DNA of 64,000 bases from an uncultured Desulfobacter sp. (GTDB lineage Bacteria; Desulfobacterota; Desulfobacteria; Desulfobacterales; Desulfobacteraceae): NCBI RefSeq assembly GCF_963666675.1, contig NZ_OY762929.1, positions 5,862,001-5,926,000 of the forward strand, in the 5' to 3' direction. The position numbers and the translations under genes are program-made. Positions 37,394 through 47,816 of the stretch are shown in pieces. The notes under the pieces were generated by a model. That model was not told the DNA's origin and searched no databases. It saw only the letters and a list, made by a program, of their open reading frames with translations. Positions within the stretch are counted from its first letter, which is position 1; every line of letters starts with the position of its first letter.

Positions 37394-37789
37394 ATGAATA
37401 GAATTCTCATTGTTGATGATGAAGAAATCGGCAGAACCTTAATGGAGGACATGTTCAAAAAATACGGGGCTTTTGTCTCGGTCTCTTCGGGTGCAGATGC
37501 GCTCACGGTCTATCAAAAAGGTATTGAAAAGGGAACGCCCTTTAACCTGATTCTGCTGGATATCTCCCTACAGGATATCAGCGGGGTGGATGTCTTAAAA
37601 AAAATAAAACAGATTGACGGCGGACTCAAAGAGCACAAATCCGTGGTCATCATGGTGACCTCCCACAGTGAAAAAGAGACTGTTATCGGCTGCATCAAAT
37701 CAGGATGCAGAGCCTATTTCATAAAACCGCTGAAGCAGGACGCCGTGGACGCGAAAATGGCAGAACTTGGAATTTCGCCCGCTAAATAA
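37394..37789 (+). CDS. Single-domain response regulator (CheY-like)
   Basis: A 131-residue receiver domain without output. The acidic pocket is IVDDEE, phospho-acceptor Asp 56 is in LILLDISLQD, and the conserved Lys is in FIKPL. It is the first of three codirectional genes (receiver, HDOD, hybrid kinase) at 37394-41230 and is probably phosphorylated by the kinase of this cluster. Its closest partner layout is the fused REC-HDOD protein at 57379. Confidence 0.9.
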   Translation: MNRILIVDDEEIGRTLMEDMFKKYGAFVSVSSGADALTVYQKGIEKGTPFNLILLDISLQDISGVDVLKKIKQIDGGLKEHKSVVIMVTSHSEKETVIGCIKSGCRAYFIKPLKQDAVDAKMAELGISPAK

Positions 37790-37821
37790 ATACCCAAATC
37801 TCGTTTCTAAAAGAAGATACC

Positions 37822-38712
37822 GTGAAACCATCAGGCGATCATCATAGGGCAATGCTGTACCTGGATAAATTCACCGCCCTGAAAACGGTGCCGCCTGTTG
37901 CCGCCCGCCTGATGAAGATGATTGACGAAAATACCTCATCCCTTGAGGAGTTTGACGCGGTCATTCGGGTTGATCCGACCCTGGTGTTACGAATTTTAAA
38001 GCTGATCAACTCTTCCTACTTTTCCCTGAGAACAAAAATCAAAAACATCTCAGAAGCGGTTGCCTACATCGGCATGGACAACCTGAGAAACATGATTGTC
38101 CTTGATGCTGTGAAAAATCTTTTTTTAAAGGATTCAACCAACACGGAATTTTCCAGAAAAAAGCTGTGGGTCCATTGTGCGGTCACAAGCATTTGCTGCC
38201 AGATGGTTGCCGAACGTATTTTCGTCCAAAAAGGGGAAGATGATTTCCTGTGCGGCATTCTCCATGATGTGGGCCTGATCGTTGAGGACCAGGTGGCACC
38301 TAAAAAATTCAAGGAGCTCTGCCGTACATTTGAATCGTCGGGTCAGACCTTAATTGATCACGAACAAACGATCATGGGAACCGATCATACCGTCATCGGT
38401 TCTCTGATGACCGAGCAATGGAGATTAGCGCCGGAAGTGTGCCGGGCAATTCAATGTCATCACGATGCCATGGCGGCGGTGGAACCGGACAGCCATGCCG
38501 GTATCCTGCAAATCGCGGAATATCTCGCCTCCATGCTGGGATATACAACATACCCGGAAACACAAAAAAAAATAAATTCCCCGGGACTGCTTTCCCATAT
38601 CAGAGAAAATGTGATGGGTTATCGTGCCATATTGGATGATCTACCCCAGGAAATCCTGAGGGTCAGGGAGATCTATTCTCTTGGGGAGGGTGATGACGAT
38701 GGACTTTCTTGA
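37822..38712 (+). CDS. HDOD-domain signalling protein
   Basis: A 296-residue protein starting at GTG, or possibly at the ATG at 37852, which has a better ribosome site. The HDOD domain spans about residues 10-215, with [47 protein letters not shown] and [16 protein letters not shown] proteins lack full phosphodiesterase residues and usually serve as signalling or regulatory scaffolds. It lies between a lone receiver and a hybrid kinase and overlaps the kinase start. Confidence 0.88.
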   Translation: MKPSGDHHRAMLYLDKFTALKTVPPVAARLMKMIDENTSSLEEFDAVIRVDPTLVLRILKLINSSYFSLRTKIKNISEAVAYIGMDNLRNMIVLDAVKNLFLKDSTNTEFSRKKLWVHCAVTSICCQMVAERIFVQKGEDDFLCGILHDVGLIVEDQVAPKKFKELCRTFESSGQTLIDHEQTIMGTDHTVIGSLMTEQWRLAPEVCRAIQCHHDAMAAVEPDSHAGILQIAEYLASMLGYTTYPETQKKINSPGLLSHIRENVMGYRAILDDLPQEILRVREIYSLGEGDDDGLS

Positions 38713-41230
38713 CGAAATCCTCCAGGCATCAGACGACCAGATTAACGCAGACTTTCTCGGGCTGCTGGAGAAACACCTCCCCGCGTACAAGTTTATGATT
38801 TTACTGAACGCCGGCGGCATTGTGGGGAGCTTACCGGACGCCCCCCTGGACACCAGCCTTGAAAAACAACTTCGGCAAACCACTGACACCGGGCGGACGT
38901 TAAATGGACCCACGGGGCCTTTGCTGTCCGTGTCCCTGGAAGATATGAATTCGGTTCTTGTTTGTGAACTGCCTTCCCAGGCCGATCCAGCCACGGCCTT
39001 TACCATGCTCCGGGACCTGGTCAATTTGTCCACAATACTTCACAAAAAAGAGCGCCTCCTTTCAGAAGAAAAAGCACTGCTTGCCGCACATAAAGAGCAG
39101 CGTGACCGAAAAATCAAAGTATTATGGAAAAAGTACCAGGATATTCTGGCCCGAAACCAGACCCAGAGCGCCGAGTACTCCAAACTGCTTCGGTCTGAAA
39201 TCCAAAACCGGACCTCGGAACTGGAACAGTCCAACAAGGAACTGGCCCGGGCCAAGGAACGGGCAGAGGCAGCAAATATTGCCAAAGATCAATTTCTGGC
39301 CAATATGAGCCATGAAATCCGAACGCCCATGAACGGGGTGATCGGCATGGTTGAAATTCTTCTCGGCACGACACTGACCCAGGAGCAGCGCCACTTTGCC
39401 ATGCTCATGAAAAACTCTTCCAACGCACTTCTCAGCGTCATTAACGATATCCTGGATTATTCAAAAATTGAAGCCGGAAAACTGGATATTGAACAGATTG
39501 ATTTTAACCTGCGACAGGTGATGGAAGAGCTGTCGGATATCGTCGCCATCTCCGCATTTAAACAAGATCTCTTTTTTGACACAATTTTTGAAGCGGATGT
39601 GCCGGTGATGTTAAAGGGTGATCCGGTTCGCTTAAGCCAAATCCTCATGAATTTCTGCGGAAATGCCGTTAAATTTACCCGGCAGGGGGGCATTGTGCTC
39701 CAGATCAGTTTAGCATCAGAGTCCTTGTCCAAAGTGCAGTTGAAATTTTCTGTAACCGACACAGGGATCGGTATTCCCAAGAACAGAATCAGTGGATTGT
39801 TCCAGTCCTTTTCCCAGATGGATTCATCCATGACCCGCCAATACGGCGGCACCGGACTGGGGTTGTCGATTTCCAAGCAGTTGACCGAACTGATGGGCGG
39901 ACAGATCGGCGTGTCATCACAGGAGAATAAAGGGTCCACCTTTTGGTCGAAATTAGAATTTCAAAAACAGAGTAAACCGGCCCCCCTGCCCGATGTGGTT
40001 CTCGAACCGGATACGGTGGTATTAATCGCCGATGCCAACCCGGCCGCCCGACAGGTGCTGGTCGAATATATCAAACCGTTGGGATGCGCATTCCAGGAAG
40101 CCTTCGATATCATTGATGCCTGCAGCAAAATCCTTTCGGCCCAACAGTCCGGCACCCCGTTCAGCAGCGTCTTTTTTGACCGGGATCTTCCCGGCATGCC
40201 GTCAACGGATCTGGTTGATGCCGCCGCCGAAACCTGCGACATTTCAGATACAACGTTTGTGCGCCTCTCTTTTCTTGGGCGACAGCCCCCAACACCAAAC
40301 GAGGCTGCCCATGCCCGCGTGATAAACCTGAACAAACCGGTAAAATATGCCGATTTTATCGCCTGCATGTCGTCATCATCCGACGCCTTGACCGATATCG
40401 AAGACCCGACAATACAGCCGGCGTCTGAGACTTTCCGGCTGACCCGTCCGTGCCGGGTGCTTCTGGCAGAAGATGATGAAATGAACCGCATTGTCGCGGA
40501 AAACATATTGAAACGGATGAACCTGACCGATATCCAGGTTGCTGAAAACGGTCAGGAAGCCGTGGATCTATTCAAGGCGGGCCAATTTGATCTGATTCTT
40601 ATGGATGGCCAGATGCCGGTGATGAGCGGTCTGGATGCCACCGTAAACATCCGGGCATATGAAAAGGCGCACAACCTTAAGCCCATACCCATCGTTGCAC
40701 TGACCGCCCACGCAATGAAGGACGACCGGGCGCAATTTTTGGCCAAAGGCATGAATGATTACCTCACAAAACCCCTGACCGTGAGTGCTTTGGCAGATGT
40801 CATTAAGCGCACGCTGCCCGAAGGGTACTACCAAAGCGGTGCCGATCAAAGGGCGACCCCAACACCGGTTCAGGAAGATGAAGCGGTTGTGGATATGACC
40901 GAACTCAGGGAGATTATGAATGAAAATAAATCCTTGCTGGATAAATGTACCCAGACATTTAAAAAAAATCACGGCCCTGTTTTAACCCAGATTATGGACA
41001 GTATTGCCGACGACGACGGCCCACAGCTACGGGAAAGCGCACACCAGCTCAAGGGCATGCTTAAATATCTTGCCGCCAAATCTGCGGCACAAACCGCCTA
41101 CCAGCTGGAACAAATGGGCGGGTCGTCAAACATAAAAGACGCATCCCCGTTGATCGGGCAGTTACAAGCGGCCTGCAAAAATATCCTAGACCGTCTTGAA
41201 AATATCTCCGAGCAGGACGGCTTCATCTAA
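38699..41230 (+). CDS. Cytoplasmic hybrid histidine kinase with 2 REC and HPt
   Basis: An 843-residue protein. The ATG at 38699 was chosen because GGAGGG lies eight bases upstream; it overlaps the HDOD gene by 14 bp. There is no membrane helix. An N-terminal input region of about 110 residues and a coiled coil (about 115-195) precede HisKA with His 205 in [13 protein letters not shown]. An ATPase domain follows, then a degenerate first receiver ([13 protein letters not shown], lacking the usual acidic pair), a normal receiver ([22 protein letters not shown]) and an HPt with [14 protein letters not shown]. It probably controls the neighbouring receiver and HDOD proteins. Confidence 0.9.
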   Translation: MDFLDEILQASDDQINADFLGLLEKHLPAYKFMILLNAGGIVGSLPDAPLDTSLEKQLRQTTDTGRTLNGPTGPLLSVSLEDMNSVLVCELPSQADPATAFTMLRDLVNLSTILHKKERLLSEEKALLAAHKEQRDRKIKVLWKKYQDILARNQTQSAEYSKLLRSEIQNRTSELEQSNKELARAKERAEAANIAKDQFLANMSHEIRTPMNGVIGMVEILLGTTLTQEQRHFAMLMKNSSNALLSVINDILDYSKIEAGKLDIEQIDFNLRQVMEELSDIVAISAFKQDLFFDTIFEADVPVMLKGDPVRLSQILMNFCGNAVKFTRQGGIVLQISLASESLSKVQLKFSVTDTGIGIPKNRISGLFQSFSQMDSSMTRQYGGTGLGLSISKQLTELMGGQIGVSSQENKGSTFWSKLEFQKQSKPAPLPDVVLEPDTVVLIADANPAARQVLVEYIKPLGCAFQEAFDIIDACSKILSAQQSGTPFSSVFFDRDLPGMPSTDLVDAAAETCDISDTTFVRLSFLGRQPPTPNEAAHARVINLNKPVKYADFIACMSSSSDALTDIEDPTIQPASETFRLTRPCRVLLAEDDEMNRIVAENILKRMNLTDIQVAENGQEAVDLFKAGQFDLILMDGQMPVMSGLDATVNIRAYEKAHNLKPIPIVALTAHAMKDDRAQFLAKGMNDYLTKPLTVSALADVIKRTLPEGYYQSGADQRATPTPVQEDEAVVDMTELREIMNENKSLLDKCTQTFKKNHGPVLTQIMDSIADDDGPQLRESAHQLKGMLKYLAAKSAAQTAYQLEQMGGSSNIKDASPLIGQLQAACKNILDRLENISEQDGFI

Positions 41231-41249
41231 AATATAAAGAGGTGATTCC

Positions 41250-41570
41250 ATGCAACTTCTCGATGCATCTTTGGCTTTTGTTTTAACCCTGGCGGTCTTG
41301 ACCACCGTCGTAACCATCATCATGGAAGCGTGTTTGCGAATTGCGAAAATGCGTAAAAAAATTGTTGAAGATGTACTTTCAGATACCTGCCGGGGGGCAT
41401 CCGTCATTCCTAATATGTCAAATACGACGGGCCCCCAAAATGGCGAAGTAAAAGTCTTTCGTCGAAAAGGCAAGGTGCCCGGCCGGACACAATCACCGAG
41501 TAGGCGAAAGACTTTTTTTAACGCCATCAACGTTTGGATCGGATTTCATACTCCCTTAAAAGTCCTATGA
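41250..41570 (+). CDS. Small membrane-anchored hypothetical protein, probably truncated
   Basis: A 106-residue frame with a good ribosome site (GAGGTGATTCC before the ATG). Residues 8-28 form a membrane helix (FVLTLAVLTTVVTIIMEA) and the next 20 look native. After about residue 45 the coding sequence runs through two strong inverted repeats, and the chain becomes basic and low in structure. The last 44 bp overlap the convergent symporter gene. This suggests the 5' remnant of a longer membrane protein. No function is recognised. Confidence 0.45.
   Translation: MQLLDASLAFVLTLAVLTTVVTIIMEACLRIAKMRKKIVEDVLSDTCRGASVIPNMSNTTGPQNGEVKVFRRKGKVPGRTQSPSRRKTFFNAINVWIGFHTPLKVL
41451..41518. terminator. 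Long-arm inverted repeat with T-tract, convergent terminator
   Basis: AAAGTCTTTCG at 41451-41461 is perfectly inverted at 41504-41514 and is followed by a T-run; the loop contains a CCGGCCGG palindrome. On the minus strand the other arm is followed by TTTT, so it can end both the leftward symporter transcript and rightward transcription. Confidence 0.6.
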
Positions 41571-42897
41571 TCACAGGGCTTAAGCCCAGCAGGGCAATCA
41601 GGTTGGGGATGGCCATAAGTCCGTTGAATGCGTCGGACAGGTTCCACACAAAATCCATGGAGACCGTGGCGCCCAGAAATGCCAGAATCGCCCATACCCA
41701 TTTGTAGACTTCCACCGCTTTTACGCCTGCAATGTACTCCAGGCATTTGGAGCCATAATAGAACCAGCCAAGGATGGTTGAGAAGGCAAAAAAGATCAGG
41801 CCGAAGGTAACGATGAACTGCCCGAAACCCGGCAGACATGCCGCAAAAGCCCTGGATGTAAGCGCCGCACCGGAAAGTTTATCGGTGATCACCATCAAAC
41901 CGTCAGCGTTAATGCTGACCAGGCCGGACACAAGAATTACAAGGGCGGTCATGGTGCAGATGACCAGGGTGTCAATAAAAGAGCCGAGGGATGCGATAAT
42001 ACCCTGGGTAACGGGGTCCTTGATCTTGGACGCTGCATGGGCAATGGGGGCCGAACCCAGGCCTGCCTCATTGGAGAAAACACCCCGGGCCACACCGTAC
42101 CGGACCACGGAGCCTAAAAGACCGCCGCCCACGGCTGTCCCTGAAAAGGCATTATCAAAGATCAGCTGCAGTGCCTGGGGAACCATGGATCCGTTGACAA
42201 ACAGAACAATCAAGCAGCCGACGGTATAGGTGACGGCCATGAGCGGAACAATTTTGGAGGTGACCCTGGCAATACTTTTAATTCCGCCGATCACCACCAT
42301 GCCCACAGCAAGGGCAAGAACCAAACCCGTGACCCAGTCAGGGACATTGAGGCTGGATTTCAGGGCAGAGGCCACGGAGTTGGACTGAACCATACTGCCG
42401 ATGCCAAAGGAGGCCACAAATCCGAACAGAGCGAACAGCCAGCCAAGCCATGCCCAGTTCCCGCCGAATTTTTCATGCATACCGTGTTTGATATAGTACA
42501 TGGGGCCGCCGGACTGCTCTCCGTTTTCGTTTGTGATCCGGTATTTGACCGCCAGTACGGCTTCGGCAAACTTCACAGCCCCGCCGAATGCCCCGGTTAC
42601 CCACATCCAGAAAACGGCTCCCGGGCCGCCAGAGGCAATGGCCGTTGCCACACCCGCAATATTCCCGGTGCCGATGGTGGCGGACAACGAGGTCATCAGC
42701 GCCTGGAACGGGGTGATGTCGCCTTCGCCGTGGTGGCTGGAGGAAAACAATAGTTTAAAAGCAAAAAAAAGCTTTCTGAACTGAACAACCCGGGTGCCCA
42801 GGGTTAAGATCACCCCTGTGCCCACCAGGAAAACAATCATGATCGGTCCCCAGGCAAAACCGCCGATGGTGCCGACCAATGAATTTAAAACCTGCAT
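41527..42897 (-). CDS. Sodium:alanine/glycine symporter (AGCS family)
   Basis: A 456-residue transporter. The ATG at 42897 was chosen because AGGAG lies five bases upstream and MQVLNSLVGTIGGFAWGP is a typical N-terminus; a longer frame to 43071 has no support. Family motifs are PFQALMTSLSATIGTGNIAGVATAI and GGPGAVFWMWVTGAFG, then EAVLAVKYR and GGPMYYI, and later RGVFSNEAGLGSAPIAHAA. About ten membrane helices are visible. Members import alanine or glycine with sodium. It is transcribed leftwards and alone. Confidence 0.92.
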   Translation of the reverse strand: MQVLNSLVGTIGGFAWGPIMIVFLVGTGVILTLGTRVVQFRKLFFAFKLLFSSSHHGEGDITPFQALMTSLSATIGTGNIAGVATAIASGGPGAVFWMWVTGAFGGAVKFAEAVLAVKYRITNENGEQSGGPMYYIKHGMHEKFGGNWAWLGWLFALFGFVASFGIGSMVQSNSVASALKSSLNVPDWVTGLVLALAVGMVVIGGIKSIARVTSKIVPLMAVTYTVGCLIVLFVNGSMVPQALQLIFDNAFSGTAVGGGLLGSVVRYGVARGVFSNEAGLGSAPIAHAASKIKDPVTQGIIASLGSFIDTLVICTMTALVILVSGLVSINADGLMVITDKLSGAALTSRAFAACLPGFGQFIVTFGLIFFAFSTILGWFYYGSKCLEYIAGVKAVEVYKWVWAILAFLGATVSMDFVWNLSDAFNGLMAIPNLIALLGLSPVIIGLLREYEIRSKR

Positions 42898-43309
42898 AAC
42901 TGCTCCTAACATAACTGGTATTTTCTGGTCCCGGATCGAAAACGGTATTTTAAACAACAGCCGCAGGTTAATCCCGGTCCGCATTAACTTTATGAAAGCA
43001 CCACACTTTTTGGTACTTCCACTCAAAAGACAACGGGCTGGATTTAGCCAAAATATGACCATAAATGTCAAGATAAATTTTTAGAATTATGCATACTTCT
43101 TCTTTTAAAATCAGCTGACTCTATATTTTTAGATAAAATTTTGCAGAATTTATAATTTTAGCAAGATTGAAGGTGGGAGAGGTTTATGTGATAAGCGGAC
43201 ACAGCAAACGATTAAAAATCGTGTTAACAACTGAAAATACAGAAAACCACGGAAATCTATCTTCAGTGTCGTCCGTGATTTCCGTGGTTAAATCTTAAGG
43301 GCTCTATGT
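42898..43309. other. Intergenic region upstream of symporter, with dispersed repeat
   Basis: No gene. It contains a small ACGAT/ATCGT hairpin near 43208-43222 and, at 43245-43289, the palindromic CACGGAAA-family repeat. The repeat lies just past the stop of the chemoreceptor gene and may act as a transcript end. Confidence 0.5.
43245..43289. repeat. Palindromic dispersed repeat of the CACGGAAA type
   Basis: AACCACGGAAATC at the left is inverted as GATTTCCGTGGTT at the right, around an 18-base centre. It is the same family as 3119-3182, in a shorter form. Both copies lie directly beyond a gene end. Confidence 0.7.
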
Positions 43310-45724
43310 TTATAATCCCAGCTTATTTTTTAAAAACGGGGCATAGGCCTTGTCGGTTTTCATGATGTGGTTTTTCAGCCAGTCCGTAAGAAATTTCATC
43401 AAATCCATGGAAATTGCCGCCCGGCCCTGCTCAAACTCTTTGGTAAATTCCAGAACCTTGGCCACAAGATCCTCGTGTGTTTTTTTGTGATTGACCCTAT
43501 CCGGATATCCGTGGGCGTCAAACAGCTCTTCTTCATACCCGAAGTGGTACACTGTATATTCGGCTAACCGGGTTAATATGGCTCCCGCTTCCCGGCGGCC
43601 TGTTCTCATTTTCATGGCCCGGTGAAGTTCATTCACCATGGAGACCAGTTCCTTATGCTGTTTGTCCACTTCAGGTATGCCAAGGGCCAGACGTCTTCCC
43701 CAGGGCATGAGATCATCAATATCCTCGGATTTTATATCGGGTCCGTTATCCACACCGGCCTCTTCGAGCGATACCTTAAAAACACCGATCATATTTCTCA
43801 ATTTGCCCGACAGGGAGGAAAGTTCCTGGGCGCTCTCCTTTAACCGGACGCTTCGCTGGGTCATCTCCCGGGAGACTTCGTTAACTTCCGTAATATCATG
43901 GGAGATCTGTGTTGCTGCCGTGGACGTTTCAACAACGCTTTCATTGACCTCCCTGATACCCGATGACACAAGCTCGGTGTTTTCAGCAACCACAGATGAA
44001 TACTCGGATTGCTCTTCTATGGATTCAGCAATTTCAGACACGATCCCTGTCACCTCCGAAATAACCTGGGTGATCTGTTCAACCTCCTGAACCGTTGCAG
44101 TTGATGACTCTTGAATCTCCTCAATTCTTTGTTTTATATCCTTGGTTGCATCGGCCGTCTGGGCGGCCAACCCCTTAATCTCTCCTGCCACGACCGCAAA
44201 GCCTTTTCCCGCTTCGCCGGCCCTGGCCGCCTCAATGGTGGCATTTAAGGCCAGCAGATTGGTCTGTTCGGCAATGTCAGTGATCGCTTCGGTAACCTTT
44301 GTGATATCCTCGGCCGAAGCGCCTAACCGAACGACCTTCTCGGTTGCCGTGTTCACGGTTTCACCCGCAGTCTGGGTGATTTGTCTGGCTCTGTTGCAGT
44401 TTTCAGCCACTTTATCCAAATTTTCTTTTATCTGTCCTGTGGAGTCCGTCACCGATCCCAGATAATCAACAGCCTGTTCAGTGGCGGCGGCAACGGCTTC
44501 CATGCTTTGGCTCATCTCTCCTGCGGCAGCGGCCACGGTTTCGGACTTGCCGGTAAAGCCTTCCGAGTCTTCCAGCATCAGTTCTGAGACGTAAAGCAGC
44601 TCTTCGGAAGAGGCGGATACCGTCTCCGAATCAATGCCGATCTGCACGATAATTTTATTCAATCTGCTGATAAGGTTGTTGACCCACGTTGCCATCTGCC
44701 CGATTTCATCATGGCTTTGGATATCAATGCGCTGGGTTAAATCACCATCTCCCTCACAGATATTCTTAAGCGCCGCCACGGTGGCATTGACCGGCCGGAC
44801 AATGATTGAGGCCGTTATCCAGACAAAGGCTACGGCAAAAAGAATAATAAAAACGGATATGAGAAGATTAAACCGGGCCAGGGCATTGATGGGGGCGAAC
44901 ATTTCCTGATTATCTGACTGGACAACGGCAATTGCATTGATTTTACCTGAATGGGTAAAGGCGCTATAAACCGCCCTTTGATCCACAACTGCCGGAAAGC
45001 TGCCGTTATTTTGGCTCAGAATCTGTTTCCCGTGTTCCGTATCGGCCAGGTTCAACTGGTTGATTTTGCTTTTATCCGAATGTGCAACCACCATCCCGTC
45101 ATTGCGTATTAGATATGCATGGCCCCTTTCTCCGATTTTAACGGGGTCGGTAAATTTGGTTGAAAACGCCTGCAGATCCACCACGGCAAATAAAATTCCA
45201 TGGATTGTACCCCCGCTTTTTATGGGCGTTGAAATAACAAAAATCGGATTTCCCGAGGCCTTGCTCTGCAATACATCTGAAACTTTGGTTTGACCTGCCA
45301 TGGCGCCTTTAAAATAATCCCGTTGCCCAACGTTTATTTTTCCTATGATTGACGTGGGAGCCCCTGCAATAATTTCACCAGTTGGATCCGCAATGCTGAT
45401 ACCTTCGTAAAAGCCATATCTTTGGCGCAGTTGATCGAACATCCGGTTTATGTTCTCCTGGGCCGCCTTGCCTTGTTCTTGGTTTTTAAATATATCCCGG
45501 CAACCTGCCATATCCTGCCATGTTTCGATATCTCTGGTCCGGTCCTGCACCCATGTATCCATGGTTAAAATCATTGATTGGCTGGTTTTGACAAGCTGGT
45601 TGATCATATTGTCTTTAAGTGCGCTTTTGGACTTGGAGTTGGAGATAAACGCCATACCGCCCAAACCGGCAATGAGCAGAAAAAACACAGGCAAAATAAT
45701 TTTATACTTAAAGTTAAGTTTCAT
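43310..45724 (-). CDS. Chemoreceptor with Cache sensor and C-terminal hemerythrin domain
   Basis: An 804-residue methyl-accepting chemotaxis protein. Membrane helices at about 9-28 and 285-306 enclose a double-Cache periplasmic sensor. HAMP (about 310-360) and the signalling domain ([25 protein letters not shown], given in parts: [24 protein letters not shown]) follow. The C-terminal 125 residues are a bacteriohemerythrin: [24 protein letters not shown] and [12 protein letters not shown] supply the His and carboxylate ligands of an O2-binding diiron site. This resembles the DcrH type of sulfate reducers, so it probably couples oxygen to taxis. It is followed by another chemoreceptor gene upstream. 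Confidence 0.92.
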   Translation of the reverse strand: MKLNFKYKIILPVFFLLIAGLGGMAFISNSKSKSALKDNMINQLVKTSQSMILTMDTWVQDRTRDIETWQDMAGCRDIFKNQEQGKAAQENINRMFDQLRQRYGFYEGISIADPTGEIIAGAPTSIIGKINVGQRDYFKGAMAGQTKVSDVLQSKASGNPIFVISTPIKSGGTIHGILFAVVDLQAFSTKFTDPVKIGERGHAYLIRNDGMVVAHSDKSKINQLNLADTEHGKQILSQNNGSFPAVVDQRAVYSAFTHSGKINAIAVVQSDNQEMFAPINALARFNLLISVFIILFAVAFVWITASIIVRPVNATVAALKNICEGDGDLTQRIDIQSHDEIGQMATWVNNLISRLNKIIVQIGIDSETVSASSEELLYVSELMLEDSEGFTGKSETVAAAAGEMSQSMEAVAAATEQAVDYLGSVTDSTGQIKENLDKVAENCNRARQITQTAGETVNTATEKVVRLGASAEDITKVTEAITDIAEQTNLLALNATIEAARAGEAGKGFAVVAGEIKGLAAQTADATKDIKQRIEEIQESSTATVQEVEQITQVISEVTGIVSEIAESIEEQSEYSSVVAENTELVSSGIREVNESVVETSTAATQISHDITEVNEVSREMTQRSVRLKESAQELSSLSGKLRNMIGVFKVSLEEAGVDNGPDIKSEDIDDLMPWGRRLALGIPEVDKQHKELVSMVNELHRAMKMRTGRREAGAILTRLAEYTVYHFGYEEELFDAHGYPDRVNHKKTHEDLVAKVLEFTKEFEQGRAAISMDLMKFLTDWLKNHIMKTDKAYAPFLKNKLGL

Positions 45725-45748
45725 ACCCCCCCTTTTTTTTTCAAAAAC

Positions 45749-47536
45749 CTAGGACAATTTGAATTTCTTCATTAATTCATTAAGCTTTGCCGCCAGGCCT
45801 GACAACTCCTCAGCTGTGAATTTAACATTAACGCTGCGGTTTGAAATTTCACTTGAGGCAAGGCTGACACGGGATATCTTCGTGGCCACGTCATCTACAG
45901 CCATGGCACATTGTCCGACATTTTCAGTCACCTCGGAGATACCCAAGGAGGCCTGGGACACATTCTGAGCGATTTCCGCCGTGGCATGGGACTGCTCTTC
46001 CACGGCTTCCACGATGGCGGCAACACTCTCATTAACTGCATTAATGATACCGATAATCTGTTCAATCCCTTCCGTGGTCTCCCGGGTGGAGCCCTGCATC
46101 CGCTCAATCTTCGTCCGAATTTCAGTGGTTGCCTCGGCCGTTTGATTGGCCAGCATTTTAATTTCATTGGCCACCACGGCAAATCCCTTACCCGCTTCCC
46201 CGGCCCGGGCCGCTTCAATGGTGGCATTTAAGGCTAAAAGATTGGTCTGTGCGGAGATATCGGTGATGGTTTCGGTTACTTTCCCGATCTCCAGGGCAGC
46301 CGAACCCAGCTGGGCCACTTTTTCCGACGCCTGTCCTGCCTGGGATACGGCACTCTCGGTCACTTGCCTGGACTTTTCCGTATTGGATACAATTTCACTG
46401 ATGGTTGCGGTCATCTCTTCAGCTGCGGCTGAAACGGAATTCACATTACCGGCGGTTTCCTCAATGGAGGCCCTGACACTGGCCATACCAGCACTCATCT
46501 GCTCAGCAGCAGTGGCCACGGATGTAGCAAGTTCGGAGGCTTCGGACGAATCGGCAGACATGGCCTGGGAAGCCTCGCTCAACTGCTCCGAAGAACCGGA
46601 TAAGGTCTCCACCCCCTGGCTGATATTCTCCATCATCTCCCTCAGATTTTTAACCATACGGTTCATGGCCCTGGACAATTTCCCCGTCTCATCTTCGCAG
46701 TCAGTATCTATGTCCTGGGTCAAGTCCCCTTCTGCCATGAGATCGGCAAACGTCACGCCTTGTTTTAAACGGCCGGTGATGGAGCGGGCCACCAGGAAAA
46801 AGATCAGTCCTGCCAGAAACGTACCCGCAACGATGAGTACAATGGCTTTAAACACTTGAGACCGCAATTGTGCATCTGCTTCATCCAGGGGCTGGATGAC
46901 TTCAAAGGCACCATGAAATTCCCCGGCTTTCAAGTTTTCAAAGGGGCCGCCGGTGGGATCTTTTCCATCGTCCCGCCCCCAAAGGGTTTTGGATTGCGCA
47001 GGATCACCGTGGCAAACCAGACAGGACTCGGACAGATGAATAGGCAGAAAATACCGCACGGCATTGATCTGTGTATCCACCACATGATATTCATCCAGCT
47101 GTTCCTTTTCCATCTTTTCAAGGGCCGGCCCTTCAATTTTATAGGATTGGCCATAATCGGGCTCATTGTTGGGGTTTCGGGGATCAAACTTCGGGACCCG
47201 GAAGGAATAACCGCCCCGTTCTGCCTTGCGCATGGCCGAATTCCAGGCAGACACCACGGGCACCGTTGCCAGAAGTTTATCGATCTGGCCTGAATCGGCG
47301 TAGGATTTAATCGTTTCCATGGGAAAAAGGCCCATTGCCCATTTTTCTTCCACTTCCTGGCGCACGGATTCAGTGACCAGGCAAATGGACCTGGCTTTTT
47401 CCACATAGGATTCAACGGTCGACACTTTTTCAGAACGGACATAAAAAAAGAGCAGAACACAGACCAGAAGAATTATTGTACCAATACCCACACCCATAAT
47501 TTTGATAAAAATAGGCAGATCCAATATTTTTTTCAT
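45749..47536 (-). CDS. Chemoreceptor with periplasmic c-type haem (Tll0287/DUF3365-like) sensor
   Basis: A 595-residue methyl-accepting chemotaxis protein. Membrane helices are at about 10-32 and 238-260. The periplasmic domain contains a covalent haem motif CLVCH at 172-176 and the family's [10 protein letters not shown] and [16 protein letters not shown] stretches, as in the Tll0287-like haem domain. A HAMP domain and signalling hairpin with [11 protein letters not shown] follow. It is inferred to sense redox state or a haem ligand such as O2 or NO. It lies 24 bp upstream of the hemerythrin chemoreceptor in the same direction, so the pair may be cotranscribed. Confidence 0.92.
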   Translation of the reverse strand: MKKILDLPIFIKIMGVGIGTIILLVCVLLFFYVRSEKVSTVESYVEKARSICLVTESVRQEVEEKWAMGLFPMETIKSYADSGQIDKLLATVPVVSAWNSAMRKAERGGYSFRVPKFDPRNPNNEPDYGQSYKIEGPALEKMEKEQLDEYHVVDTQINAVRYFLPIHLSESCLVCHGDPAQSKTLWGRDDGKDPTGGPFENLKAGEFHGAFEVIQPLDEADAQLRSQVFKAIVLIVAGTFLAGLIFFLVARSITGRLKQGVTFADLMAEGDLTQDIDTDCEDETGKLSRAMNRMVKNLREMMENISQGVETLSGSSEQLSEASQAMSADSSEASELATSVATAAEQMSAGMASVRASIEETAGNVNSVSAAAEEMTATISEIVSNTEKSRQVTESAVSQAGQASEKVAQLGSAALEIGKVTETITDISAQTNLLALNATIEAARAGEAGKGFAVVANEIKMLANQTAEATTEIRTKIERMQGSTRETTEGIEQIIGIINAVNESVAAIVEAVEEQSHATAEIAQNVSQASLGISEVTENVGQCAMAVDDVATKISRVSLASSEISNRSVNVKFTAEELSGLAAKLNELMKKFKLS

Positions 47537-47752
47537 TGTTCCCCCGGATGTAAAGATGTAACGGTGAATGACGCGTTCTATCTTCCCCGAATGGCGAAGA
47601 CATGAATTTTTTTAATTATTTAAAATTACCAGATTTATGCGGTCAGCTCAATACGAAATTTACGAAACGAAAATGGTTGAATTTTCCCCGGGATGAATTT
47701 TTTACTGTTCTGAAAATCGTGCCAAGCTCTAAAGGTTAGGTGGATGAAAATG

Positions 47753-47793
47753 AAAAAGGCCGATCCACCCAATGGGTGAAGCGGCCTTTTTTT
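47753..47793. terminator. Bidirectional intrinsic terminator after pyruvate carboxylase
   Basis: Outer stem AAAAGGCCG/CGGCCTTTT and inner stem CACCC/GGGTG. A T-run follows on both strands. It lies 24 bp past the pyc stop. It shares its first 15 bases with the korDABC terminator. Confidence 0.88.
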
Positions 47794-47816
47794 CAGACTA
47801 TATCAAAAAATATAGA

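Noticed and set aside
42898..43071. N-terminal extension of the symporter
   Set aside because: The extension is basic and unlike the family, while the ATG at 42897 has AGGAG at the right distance.
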